From Pseudomonas sp. K2I15 (GTDB taxonomy: Bacteria; Pseudomonadota; Gammaproteobacteria; Pseudomonadales; Pseudomonadaceae), in NCBI RefSeq assembly GCF_002204795.1, contig NZ_NIXO01000033.1, positions 1 through 64,000 of the forward strand: DNA of 64,000 nucleotides. Direction: 5' to 3'. Position numbers and translations under genes: made by a program. Positions 1 to 8,139 of this stretch are shown piece after piece. The notes below the pieces were generated by a model. That model saw only the letters and a program-made list of their open reading frames with translations, was not told where the DNA came from and ran no database searches. The first letter of the stretch is position 1; each line of letters opens with the position of its first letter.

Positions 1-103
1 GTGAGCGGGCTTGCCCCGCGTTGGGCTGCGAAGCAGCCCCATCAATCTGTGGTGAACCCGACGGGGGACAAGCCCCCTCACCACAGCAAGCCCGCTCCCA
101 CAG
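1..103. repeat. REP/REPIN-type intergenic repeat
   Basis: Two inverted arms: the start carries a gagcgggcttgcccc core and the end a ttgctgtgg-type core read on the other strand (agcaagcccgctcccac). Between them lie a gttgggctgcgaagcagcc hairpin and an agggggcttgtcccccgt-type arm, so it is a mosaic of two REP classes seen elsewhere in the window. It sits just downstream of the quiP stop codon. REP elements of this kind are non-coding and common in fluorescent pseudomonads. Confidence 0.75.
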
Positions 104-132
104 TTTGATTCGGTTTCTTCAGGAATACCGGG

Positions 133-2574
133 TTATTTACCCGGTACCAACGTCAACCGCGCTTTCCCATACACCGTATCAAAGTTCTGCGGCTGCATCG
201 GGAAGCTCAGGTATTGCGCCTTCAGCCACGGGTCGATGCCGTTGGCATAGTTCGGGCTGGCCGGGTTGCCGGATTGGCCGATGCCGCTCTGGCCCATCAT
301 CGGTTCCGCCTGGCCGAAGTCGACGATCATCCGCAGCGCCGGCACCTGGGTCGTGTCGAAACTCTGCCCCCAGCTATACGGTGCGCTGTTCAGTGTGTTG
401 TGATCGCCGCCCGCTGCCAATGGCCCGCGAATGGTCTGGCCGGTGGTGTTCTTCCAGGTGTAGCTGTGCAACTTGCCCCACTGCCAGGCTTTGTGATCGG
501 CGCCCAATGCGCTGTCGCCTGCGGTAATCGCGGCGGCCAGGCTGCGAGCGAGGATCGCCGGCTTGTCGGTTTTCTGCCCGGTGCGCGCGTCATTCCAGAA
601 CGGGCTGTCTTCGCGCCCCAGCAGGTGGTCGGCCACGGCCGAGTAAGACAGGTTGGCGTTGCCGATAAAGGCTTTCCAGGTGGCGCTGTTTTCCGGGCCG
701 AGTTCGTCGAGGAAAATCTGCTTGGCGCTTTCCTGCAGGAACAGTTCATAAATCGCCGCGTCGGCGGAGGTGGCGGCCAGTCGGCCATCGAAAGCCATCA
801 GGCGGTCCAGCGCTTCCCGCGCCTTGGCTCGTTCGGCCACCGGCAATGCTTCTATCGCCTGTTTCAGCGGCTGGGCCATGCCCGGCGCCTGGAACATGCT
901 CTTGAGCTTGGCGGCAAACGTGGTGGTCTGGTCGTACTGCATGGCGATCATGCTGCGGCTGTCATGCTTGCCGCTGCTGGCCAGTTGCGCGATCCGTTCG
1001 GCCCGCTCTGGCGCGGCCCACGAGTTGGACAGTTGCATGCCGTAGCCGCGTGGAATAGTGCGCTGGTTGGCGGTGCCGATCCAGCCTTGGGCAGGGTCCT
1101 GATCGTAAGGGTGCAGCATCGCGTCGGCGTAGCCATCCCAGTCGAAACGCCCGTCCCAGCCCGGCGACGGCACCAGGCCTTCGCCTTCACGACGATTGGG
1201 GAAGCGCCCGGTCACTTGCCAGCCGATGCTGCTGGCATCGGCGAAGACCATGTTCAAGGCAATCGCGCGAATTTCCCGGGTGGCGTCAGACGCTTTACCG
1301 GCATTTTGCGCGCGGGACAGGTCAAAGAACGCGTCCAGGCTCTTGTCGTCCTTGAAGTCGGCGGTCTGCAACGCCAGGCCGTAGCCGCTGTTCAGCGACT
1401 GGGCACTGTTGAGCAGCGGCCCGTGGCGGGTTTCATACACCGCTTCGCGAATCGGCCGCTGGCCCTTGGCGAAGTAGGTTTCGTTACGCACGATGGCCGG
1501 CTGCCATTTGCCGTTGTTCTCGTAGTACAGCGCGTTGCCCTGGCGCTTGACCTTCTCCAGGAACACATCCTGGGTGTCGCCCGCGACCTGGCTCATGCTC
1601 CACGCCACCTTGCCGTTGAAGCCGGAAAGCAGGGTGGGCAAACCGGTGATCGACACACCGGCAGCCTGGTATTTCGGCGAGCGGATCTGCACATAGTTCC
1701 ACAGCGACGGCGCCTGCATCGAGGTCGACAGGTCATTGGCCAGCAGGCTTTTGTTGCTGCGGCTGCGCTGCGGGCCGATCGCCCAGTTGCTGGAGCTGGA
1801 AGTGCCCAGGGTGTTGAGGGTGCCGAGGTGTTCGCTGAGGCTGGTCAACGCAGCGAGGCCCGGGATCTGGCTCAGGTTGATGCCCTTGAGCTTGTCGGCC
1901 TCGGCCACCGGCAACGGTTCGTCCGGGTAGCTTGGGGTCAGCCAGGCGAGTTTGTCGGCGCCGACTTTTTGTGCCAGCACCAGCGAGGACAATTCTTCCT
2001 GCACGTTGGTCGACTCGCTGAAATTCAGCAGGCAGAACAGCAGCGCCGAATCTTCCGGCTTCCAGTATTCAGGCTTGTAGCCGCTCTGGGCCAGGTCTGG
2101 TGGCAGCTTGTCGCGGTAGCGGAACAGGTAGGCGTTGACCCCGCGCGCATACACTTCAAAGAAGCGCTTGAGGCGCGGCGACGAGGCGTTATACAGCTCG
2201 CCGGCGCTTTTGCGCAGGTTGACCGCCCGCATGAACCGGTCGACATCCAGCACATCCGGCCCGGACATTTCTGCCAAGCGGCCCTGGGCCAACAGGCGCA
2301 GGGTGACCATCTGAGTGATGCGGTCGCTGGCGTGCACGTAGCCCAGGGTGAACAGCGCGTCATGGAACGTGCTGCTTTCAATCAGCGGGATGCCCTGGCT
2401 GTTGCGGCGCACGGAAACATTCTGCGCCAGGCCCTTGATGGGCTGTACGCCGGAAACCGGAGGCAAGGTGTCTTGGGTGCTTTGTAACTGGCAACCGGCC
2501 AGGCCCAGGGCACTGGCGATAGCCGCGGCAACGCCGAACCGGGGAAGAAAATGTGAGAGGGCTGGCGAGGCCAT
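133..2574 (-). CDS. quiP: Penicillin-acylase family lipoprotein, acyl-homoserine lactone acylase QuiP-like
   Basis: Ntn-hydrolase of the penicillin amidase family, 813 residues. QuiP of P. aeruginosa cleaves the acyl chain from long-chain acyl-homoserine lactones, and the sequence matches what I remember of that protein along its whole length. The N terminus is a lipoprotein signal with lipobox LAGC (Cys28), so it is probably membrane-anchored facing the periplasm. Autocatalytic cleavage should expose the nucleophile Ser near residue 262 in the SSNWAIG motif; the GGDHNTLN and SGNPASPNY blocks near the C terminus are typical of the beta subunit. It appears about 30 residues shorter than P. aeruginosa QuiP, apparently from a loss before the GGDHNTLN block. 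No AHL synthase lies in the window. Substrate is inferred from similarity. Confidence 0.87.
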   Translation of the reverse strand: MASPALSHFLPRFGVAAAIASALGLAGCQLQSTQDTLPPVSGVQPIKGLAQNVSVRRNSQGIPLIESSTFHDALFTLGYVHASDRITQMVTLRLLAQGRLAEMSGPDVLDVDRFMRAVNLRKSAGELYNASSPRLKRFFEVYARGVNAYLFRYRDKLPPDLAQSGYKPEYWKPEDSALLFCLLNFSESTNVQEELSSLVLAQKVGADKLAWLTPSYPDEPLPVAEADKLKGINLSQIPGLAALTSLSEHLGTLNTLGTSSSSNWAIGPQRSRSNKSLLANDLSTSMQAPSLWNYVQIRSPKYQAAGVSITGLPTLLSGFNGKVAWSMSQVAGDTQDVFLEKVKRQGNALYYENNGKWQPAIVRNETYFAKGQRPIREAVYETRHGPLLNSAQSLNSGYGLALQTADFKDDKSLDAFFDLSRAQNAGKASDATREIRAIALNMVFADASSIGWQVTGRFPNRREGEGLVPSPGWDGRFDWDGYADAMLHPYDQDPAQGWIGTANQRTIPRGYGMQLSNSWAAPERAERIAQLASSGKHDSRSMIAMQYDQTTTFAAKLKSMFQAPGMAQPLKQAIEALPVAERAKAREALDRLMAFDGRLAATSADAAIYELFLQESAKQIFLDELGPENSATWKAFIGNANLSYSAVADHLLGREDSPFWNDARTGQKTDKPAILARSLAAAITAGDSALGADHKAWQWGKLHSYTWKNTTGQTIRGPLAAGGDHNTLNSAPYSWGQSFDTTQVPALRMIVDFGQAEPMMGQSGIGQSGNPASPNYANGIDPWLKAQYLSFPMQPQNFDTVYGKARLTLVPGK

Positions 2575-2702
2575 GGCAAAGCTCCTGCGGGGGGTAGCGT
2601 CAGTAAAGGCGCTACGTTAGTGAGCGCGGCGAAACGACGCAAGCGGGAGGCGATGCTTATTTTCAGGATTTGCGTAAGGTTTCAAGTCGAGCGCAAATCA
2701 GT

Positions 2703-2790
2703 GTGGGAGCGGGCTTGCTCGCGAAAGCGGTGTGTCAGCTAAAAAGTTGTGACTGATCCACCGCCTTCGCGAGCAAGCCCGCTCCCGCAT
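2703..2790. repeat. REPIN (inverted pair of gtgggagcgggcttgctcgcgaa REPs)
   Basis: Left arm gtgggagcgggcttgctcg and right arm its reverse complement, separated by about 40 bases. It lies between the divergently placed quiP start and the GST gene end. Confidence 0.9.
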
Positions 2791-2808
2791 TTTTGATACG
2801 GCTTACCT

Positions 2809-3453
2809 TCAGGATTTCGGCGGATTGACCTTCTGCACCAGCTCATAAGCGCGCACCGTCGCCGGGCGTTGCTTGATGTGGTTGAACCAGCGTTCTACAT
2901 GTGGGAAGTCTTCCAGCTTCTGGCTCTGCCACTTGTGGGAAACGATCCAGGGGTAGATCGCCATGTCGGCAATGCTGTATTCCTCACCTGCCACAAACTT
3001 GCGGTCGGCCAGGCGCCGGTCCAGCACGCCATACAGGCGGGCGGTCTCATCCACATAGCGTTTGATCGCGTAGGGAATCTTCTCCGGGGCGAACTGGCTG
3101 AAGTGGTGATTCTGCCCGGCCATCGGGCCCAGGCCGCCCATTTGCCAGAACAGCCATTGCAATGCTTCCTGACGACCACGCAGGTCCTGGGGAATGAACT
3201 GGCCGGTTTTTTCCGCGAGGTACAGCAGGATAGCGCCAGACTCGAACAGGGAAATCGGCGCGCCGCCGTCGGTCGGGTTTTGATCGACGATGGCCGGGAT
3301 ACGGTTGTTGGGGGCGATTTTCAGGAAGTCGGGCTTGAACTGGTCGCCCTGGCCGATGTTGATCGGGTGCACCTCGTAAGGGATACCGGCTTCTTCCAGG
3401 AACAACGACACTTTGTGACCGTTGGGGGTGGTCCAGTAATACAGGTCGATCAT
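2809..3453 (-). CDS. Glutathione S-transferase family protein, YfcG/Ure2p-like
   Basis: 214 residues. The N-terminal thioredoxin-fold domain carries TPNGHKVSLFLEE, NNRIPAIVD (the cis-Pro of the glutathione site) and SLFESGAILLYLAEKTG; the helical C-terminal domain begins at about residue 90 with LQWLFWQMGGLGPM and GQNHHF. These blocks match the YfcG/YghU group, which shows disulfide-bond oxidoreductase activity with glutathione rather than classical conjugation. I place the start at the ATG at 3453 because GGAGAG lies four bases upstream; an in-frame TTG at 3465 would put the ribosome site inside the gene. It is a single gene following a divergent hydrolase gene. Confidence 0.85.
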   Translation of the reverse strand: MIDLYYWTTPNGHKVSLFLEEAGIPYEVHPINIGQGDQFKPDFLKIAPNNRIPAIVDQNPTDGGAPISLFESGAILLYLAEKTGQFIPQDLRGRQEALQWLFWQMGGLGPMAGQNHHFSQFAPEKIPYAIKRYVDETARLYGVLDRRLADRKFVAGEEYSIADMAIYPWIVSHKWQSQKLEDFPHVERWFNHIKQRPATVRAYELVQKVNPPKS

Positions 3454-3549
3454 GAAGCTCTCCAAGGGTGGTGACGCTTGAGCGAATGCCTGTAGGTATA
3501 GGTAATGTTAGGGTGACGAAAATTCAATGAAACATTTGGGTCTATCGAT

Positions 3550-4101
3550 ATGGAAATCCGTCCGGGCGCAGCGTTGATTCTGATTGATCAGCAAAAAGGC
3601 ATTCATCATCCCAAGCTGGGGCGGCGCAATAACCCGCAGGCGGAAGCGCGCATGCTTGAGCTTTTGGCCCATTGGCGGCGCAACGCGTGGCCGGTGATTC
3701 ATGTGCAGCATTTGTCCCACTCGCCGGAGTCGGTGTTCTGGCCGGAGCAGTCGGGGGTGGAGTTTCAGGAGGCGTTTGTTCCCCAGCCGGGTGAGCAATT
3801 GATCCAGAAGCGGGTGCCGGATGCGTTTTGTGGGACGGGGCTGGAAGCGAATTTGCGTGAGGCCGGGCTTCGGCAAGTGGTGCTGGTGGGCGTGGCCACC
3901 CATAACTCGGTGGAGGCCACGGCCCGTAGCGCCGGCAACCTGGGGTTTGAGACGTGGGTTATCGAAGATGCTTGCTACACCTTCGATAAGGCGGACTTTT
4001 TTGGGCAGATGCATTCGGCCGAGGCAGTACATGCCATGTCTTTGGGCAACCTGCACGGCGAATATGCCACGGTGATTTCTTCCGAACAGTTGCTGGAGTG
4101 A
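3550..4101 (+). CDS. Isochorismatase-fold (cysteine hydrolase family) protein with Ser at the Cys position
   Basis: 183 residues covering a single isochorismatase-like domain. Family landmarks are the N-terminal ALILIDQQ (catalytic Asp13), the Lys in IQKRVPDAF, and the GVATHNSVEATARSAG helix with the following DACYTF. In nicotinamidases and most cysteine hydrolases the position filled here by Ser (tcg codon in HNSVEAT) is the nucleophilic Cys, so the canonical thioester chemistry is unlikely; some family members with NSVEAT motifs are known to me and EntB-type isochorismatases also lack the Cys. Substrate unknown. Transcribed divergently from the GST gene; no partner gene. Confidence 0.8.
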   Translation: MEIRPGAALILIDQQKGIHHPKLGRRNNPQAEARMLELLAHWRRNAWPVIHVQHLSHSPESVFWPEQSGVEFQEAFVPQPGEQLIQKRVPDAFCGTGLEANLREAGLRQVVLVGVATHNSVEATARSAGNLGFETWVIEDACYTFDKADFFGQMHSAEAVHAMSLGNLHGEYATVISSEQLLE

Positions 4102-4105
4102 CCTT

Positions 4106-4254
4106 TGTGGCGAGGGAGCTTGCTCCCGCAGGACCGGGCTGGCGCTCCAGTGCGAAGCGCTCCCAAGTGCCTCACCTCGGTCCGCCTGAAGAAGCGCGTG
4201 CTCAGGTTTTGGGGCTGCTGCGCAGCCCAGCGGGAGCAAGCTCCCTCGCCACAG
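4106..4254. repeat. REP-type inverted repeat, gtggcgagggagcttgctc class
   Basis: Outer arms tgtggcgagggagcttgctc and its reverse complement; inner imperfect hairpin with ggctgctgcgcagcc. It fills the gap between two convergent genes (hydrolase and ABC ATPase) and may also act as a terminator or mRNA end. Confidence 0.85.
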
Positions 4255-4259
4255 AAGGC

Positions 4260-5048
4260 CTAAGCCACCGCTCCATCTACTAACACCTGCAACGTCTGCT
4301 GCGAACACCGCTCAATGCGCACCTGCACGGCATAAACTTCTGCAAACAGAGCCGTATCCAGCACCTCATCCGCCGCGCCACTGGCGTATAACCGGCCTTG
4401 GCGCAGCACCGCGATATGGTCGGCATAACGCGCCGCCAGGTTGATGTCGTGCAGCACCACCACCGCAATCAGGTTGTGCTCGCGCACCAAACCCCGAACG
4501 CAGTCCATCACCTTCAACTGGTAGTTCAAATCCAGCGCACTGGTCGGCTCATCCAGCAGCATCACCTGCGGGCGGCGTGCAATCAGTTGTGCCAGGCTGA
4601 CCAGTTGCCGTTGGCCGCCGGATAACGTGCTTAATAGCTGATCCGCCAGATGAGCGATGCCAATCCTTTGCAACGCATCAAAAGCCTCGCGCATGCACGC
4701 TTCGCTTGAAAGCGGGATGCCATCGACACTCGCCACCCGCAGCGCCGCGATCACGCTTTCCATCACGCTCAGGCTCAACCCCGGCGGCAGGTTCTGCGGC
4801 ATATAGGTCACACGGCGAGCCCGCTCGCCAACAGACATTTTAGTCAGGTCCAGGTCACCCAATCTGACAACACCCTGCATCTTTTCCAGCCCGGCCACCG
4901 CCCGCAGCAACGTCGACTTACCCGCACCGTTCGGCCCGATCAACGCAGTCAAGCTGCCATGGGCCAAGGTCGGCAAACTCAGGTCATGCACGATCTGGCG
5001 CCGTCCATAACTCACGTGGGCGTTCTGAATCGACAACCCGCTACTCAT
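4260..5048 (-). CDS. Iron-chelate ABC transporter ATP-binding protein (FecE/FepC-like)
   Basis: 262 residues, one ABC ATPase domain: Walker A GPNGAGKS at 38-45, Q-loop MPQN near 83, signature LSGGQ at 142-146, Walker B VMLLDEPTS at about 162-170, and switch His in LHDINLAARYAD. The DLNYQLKVMD stretch after Walker B is typical of siderophore, heme and cobalamin importers (FecCDE type). It is the last gene of a three-gene operon read right to left (binding protein, permease, ATPase); its ATG overlaps the end of the permease gene by four bases, implying translational coupling. It should drive import across the inner membrane. The exact iron ligand cannot be told from sequence. Confidence 0.9.
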   Translation of the reverse strand: MSSGLSIQNAHVSYGRRQIVHDLSLPTLAHGSLTALIGPNGAGKSTLLRAVAGLEKMQGVVRLGDLDLTKMSVGERARRVTYMPQNLPPGLSLSVMESVIAALRVASVDGIPLSSEACMREAFDALQRIGIAHLADQLLSTLSGGQRQLVSLAQLIARRPQVMLLDEPTSALDLNYQLKVMDCVRGLVREHNLIAVVVLHDINLAARYADHIAVLRQGRLYASGAADEVLDTALFAEVYAVQVRIERCSQQTLQVLVDGAVA

Positions 5049-6103
5049 AACTGCCTCCCGCGCTTGAACACCAGCAACACGAAAATCGGCACGCCCACCA
5101 GCGCGGTGACGATGCCCACCGGCACTATCACACCGGGCATGATCAGCTTGCTGGCGATGGACGACAGCGACAGCAGCAACGCGCCGACAAGCGCGCTGGC
5201 CGGCAGCAGGAAACGCTGGTCTTCACCCACCAGAATCCGTGCGATATGCGGACCCACCAGGCCGATAAATCCGATGGTCCCCACAAACGCCACGGCGGTG
5301 GCCGACAGCAGGCTGATGCGCAATAACGAGAAAAACCGCAGGCGTTTCACGTCGACACCAAAGCTTTGCGCGCGGTCTTCGCCCATGCGCAGCAAGGTCA
5401 GGCGAGGGGCGGCGGCGAAGGAGAAGGGCATGACCACCGCGACCACAAACGCGAGGATGCCGAGCTTGTCCCAGTTGGCCCGGGTTACGCTGCCCAGGGT
5501 CCAGAACACTAGTTGTTGCAGCACGTCTTCGGTGGCAACCAGTTGCAACAGGGCGACCACCGCGTTGCAACTGAACACCAGCGCAATCCCGAACAGCACC
5601 AGGCTTTCGACCCCGGCACCGCGTAGGCGTGACATGGCTTGTAGCAAAAATACCGAGGCGGCGGCGAACACAAACGCCGAAATGGAAATTGCCGTGTTGG
5701 CCGACACCCACAGCGTCGTCACCGGAAACACAATCACCAGGGACGCGCCCAACGCCGCCGCCGAAGAAACCCCCAGCGTGAATGGACTGGCCAGCGGGTT
5801 GTTAAGGATCGCCTGCATCTCGGCGCCCGCCAGCGACAACGCGCAACCAACCAACACCGCCATCAAGGCGTAGGGCAGGCGCACGTTCCAGATAATCACC
5901 TGGTCGGTGGCGCTCAGGTGGGCGGGGTGCAGCAAACCATCGAGCAGGGCGCCAAGGCCCATGCCCGAAGGGCCGCTGGCCAGGTCCACGAGGATCGCGC
6001 AAATCAGCGTTCCACCCAGCAGGGCCAGTAGCCAGCAGCGGCGGGCCAGCAGGCGGCGGTAGCCCTGGCTGGCGGTGGCGAGGTTGAGGGCTTGGGTGGT
6101 CAT
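5045..6103 (-). CDS. FecCD-family ABC transporter permease
   Basis: 352 residues with about ten hydrophobic helices. FecCD-family marks include WNVRLPYALMAVLVG near the N terminus, GAEMQAILNNPLASPFTLGVSSAAALGA (the region preceding the ATPase contact), and GFIGLVGPHIARILVGEDQRFLLP near residue 285, the classic cytoplasmic coupling motif. Only one permease gene is present, so the channel is probably a homodimer as in BtuC/HmuU systems. It overlaps both neighbours by four bases, upstream with the binding-protein gene and downstream with the ATPase gene. Confidence 0.9.
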   Translation of the reverse strand: MTTQALNLATASQGYRRLLARRCWLLALLGGTLICAILVDLASGPSGMGLGALLDGLLHPAHLSATDQVIIWNVRLPYALMAVLVGCALSLAGAEMQAILNNPLASPFTLGVSSAAALGASLVIVFPVTTLWVSANTAISISAFVFAAASVFLLQAMSRLRGAGVESLVLFGIALVFSCNAVVALLQLVATEDVLQQLVFWTLGSVTRANWDKLGILAFVVAVVMPFSFAAAPRLTLLRMGEDRAQSFGVDVKRLRFFSLLRISLLSATAVAFVGTIGFIGLVGPHIARILVGEDQRFLLPASALVGALLLSLSSIASKLIMPGVIVPVGIVTALVGVPIFVLLVFKRGRQL

Positions 6104-7215
6104 TTAGCCTTGCCATCAATCCAGTAAGCACCCTGCAACGGCATGCCCAGGAACTGCTGGTTCATGGCTTCCATGGTCGCCTGCGGATCCAGCTTGGCGA
6201 ACAACTCCGGATGCACCCACTTGGCCAGCGCTTCAATCGCCAGCAGGTTGTACGGCGAGTTGTAGAAGTCATGCCACAAGCCGTGGGAATTGCCCTCACG
6301 AATCGCCCGAAGGTTCACAAACTCTGGGCGAGCCAGCACGGTGTCAAAGGCCGCACGCGCGTCTTCGTTGCTCACGCCAGCGCCAAGAATCAACCCAGGC
6401 TTGTGATTGCCGGTGGCCACATACACGTCCGGATCAGCCTTCAGTGCGCACTCGACACTGATATCACCCAGCGCCCCTGGCACTACGTCGGCAGCGATGT
6501 TGCGACCGCCTACCAGCTTGATCACTTCACCCATGCCGCTCTTGCCGGTGGTGTGCCCCGGTGCCTGCCAGGCGCCGGCCAGCAATTCCAGGAACACGCT
6601 TGGGCGCGGGCCGGCTGGCAAGGTGGCCACTGCGTCAGTGATCACCTTGATGTGCTGGTCATAAAAGTCGAGAAACGCCTTGGCCTGGGGTTCCCGGCCA
6701 AGGGCCTGGCCCAGGGCCGTCATGCTGGTGTGAGTGCCTTGCACCGGGTTGATACGGAAGTCGACGAACAACACCGCGATCCCCGCCTTGGCCAACACAT
6801 CCGCCACCGAGCTGTGTTCGGTCGGGCCGTGGCCGGAGATGCTGAACACGGCGAGGTCTGGTTTCAGCGAGAGGATTTCTTCGGCGCTGACGCTTTGCTC
6901 CGAGGCCTGACCAATCAGCGGAATGTCTTTTACCGTCTGAAATTTCGCCACGTAGGCGTTGTAGGTGTGGGCGTCCAGCAGCTTCAAATCATTCTGCCAA
7001 CCGACGATCCTTTGGAACGGCGCGTCCTTGTCCAGCAAGGCAAACGCCGAAATCAACCGGCCTTCGCCGAGCACCACGCGCTGCACGTGGTCTGGCACCT
7101 CGACCTTGCGGCCCAGCACGTCGGTGACTTCACGGGCTGCGGCGGTTTCGGCGTGGCCAAGGATCAGCACGGCAAACAGCGCGCCCAGCTTGAGGAAGTT
7201 GCGGGGTTTCAGCAT
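6100..7215 (-). CDS. Periplasmic iron-chelate-binding protein of ABC transporter (FecB/BtuF class)
   Basis: 371 residues from the ATG at 7215, chosen because it starts a signal peptide (LGALFAVLILGHAETAAA) and has GGAG about nine bases upstream; the longer reading frame upstream has no such features and would cross the promoter. The mature protein begins EVTDVLGRKVEVPDHVQRVV, the usual opening of class III substrate-binding proteins, with two lobes joined by a long helix. It delivers a ferric chelate, heme or similar ligand to the FecCD-type permease encoded next. First gene of the operon; a Fur-like sequence lies 38-54 bases upstream. No TonB-dependent receptor gene is adjacent, so the outer-membrane partner must be elsewhere. 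Confidence 0.88.
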   Translation of the reverse strand: MLKPRNFLKLGALFAVLILGHAETAAAREVTDVLGRKVEVPDHVQRVVLGEGRLISAFALLDKDAPFQRIVGWQNDLKLLDAHTYNAYVAKFQTVKDIPLIGQASEQSVSAEEILSLKPDLAVFSISGHGPTEHSSVADVLAKAGIAVLFVDFRINPVQGTHTSMTALGQALGREPQAKAFLDFYDQHIKVITDAVATLPAGPRPSVFLELLAGAWQAPGHTTGKSGMGEVIKLVGGRNIAADVVPGALGDISVECALKADPDVYVATGNHKPGLILGAGVSNEDARAAFDTVLARPEFVNLRAIREGNSHGLWHDFYNSPYNLLAIEALAKWVHPELFAKLDPQATMEAMNQQFLGMPLQGAYWIDGKAK

Positions 7216-7250
7216 GGCGAGAACTCCAGGTGCAGGCGGTACTTGAGCTA

Positions 7251-7270
7251 AATTACAATTAATCTCATTT
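7251..7270 (-). promoter_or_regulatory. Possible Fur box before the iron ABC operon
   Basis: On the minus strand the sequence AATGAGATTAATTGTAATT resembles the Fur consensus core (AATGAGAATCATTATC) at about 12 of 16 positions. It lies 38-55 bases before the start codon of the binding-protein gene, in the AT-rich divergent promoter shared with the two-component genes. Binding is inferred from similarity only. Confidence 0.45.
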
Positions 7271-7428
7271 AGATTCGGTAGTCTAAAGACCGATACCGGC
7301 CGCCACGCCGTGGCTTTGTAATGGGGATGCGCAATTTCCGCTTCCCACAACATTCCATTACATTTGCGCGTACTCCTGGCTGACGTTTCGGCTATCTCCT
7401 GCCTTTTGAGTTTCGGACGAATTGCCCC

Positions 7429-8139
7429 ATGGCCAAGCAAGATCATCTGCTGATCGTTGATGACGACCCGCAAATCCGCCAACTGTTGTGCGACTACTTA
7501 AGTGACGCCGGTTTTCAGGTGTCGACCGCTGGCGACGGCAAGGAAATGCGCCGCCGCCTGGCGCTGAATGTCATCGACCTGATCGTGCTCGACGTGATGC
7601 TGCCGGGCGAAGACGGCCTGAGCCTGTGCCGCGAATTGCGGGTCAGCTCCAACACGCCGGTGATCATGCTCACCGCCAAGGGCACGCTGATCGACCGGAT
7701 CGTGGGCCTGGAAATCGGCGCTGACGATTACTTGCCCAAGCCGTTCGACCCGCGGGAGCTGCTGGTGCGGATCAAGGTGGTGTTGCGCCGGGTGCAGAGT
7801 TTTCCGGACCGGGCGCGGCTGGACGAGGCACCGAGTATCAGCTTTGCCGGCTGGCAACTGGACACCCGAGCGCGGCAATTGCTCTCGCCGGAAGGCGTGG
7901 TGGTGAGCCTCGGCAACTCGGATTACCGGGTGTTGCGCCTGTTGTTGCAGCATCCCAACCGGCCGCTCAGCCGCGACTTTCTGCTCAACCATGTGTTCGA
8001 CAAGGACAGCACGCCGTTCGACCGCTCGATCGATGTGTGCGTCAGCCGCTTGCGTTCGCAATTGCCGGCTGGGCTGATCAAGACCGTGCGCAACGAGGGC
8101 TACATGCTCACCGCCGACGACGTGGCGCTGCAATCGTGA
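7429..8139 (+). CDS. OmpR-family two-component response regulator
   Basis: 236 residues. Receiver domain 1-120 with acidic pocket DDD (11-13), phospho-acceptor Asp55 in IVLDVMLPGEDGL, Thr/Ala in IMLTAKG and Lys in DDYLPKPF. The C-terminal winged-helix DNA-binding domain (about 130-232) shows the RARQLLSPEGVVVSLGNSDY and RSIDVCVSRLRSQL blocks of the OmpR/PhoB class. The sensor kinase gene follows with a GTGA start/stop overlap, so the pair is co-translated. It is divergent from the iron-chelate importer operon, which makes that operon a plausible but unproven target. Confidence 0.92.
   Translation: MAKQDHLLIVDDDPQIRQLLCDYLSDAGFQVSTAGDGKEMRRRLALNVIDLIVLDVMLPGEDGLSLCRELRVSSNTPVIMLTAKGTLIDRIVGLEIGADDYLPKPFDPRELLVRIKVVLRRVQSFPDRARLDEAPSISFAGWQLDTRARQLLSPEGVVVSLGNSDYRVLRLLLQHPNRPLSRDFLLNHVFDKDSTPFDRSIDVCVSRLRSQLPAGLIKTVRNEGYMLTADDVALQS

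Noticed and set aside
214..2487. Long open frame (757 codons) on the plus strand opposite quiP
   Set aside because: Its composition (Arg/His/Val-rich, no domain) is that of an antisense frame in GC-rich DNA; quiP on the other strand has clear family motifs throughout.
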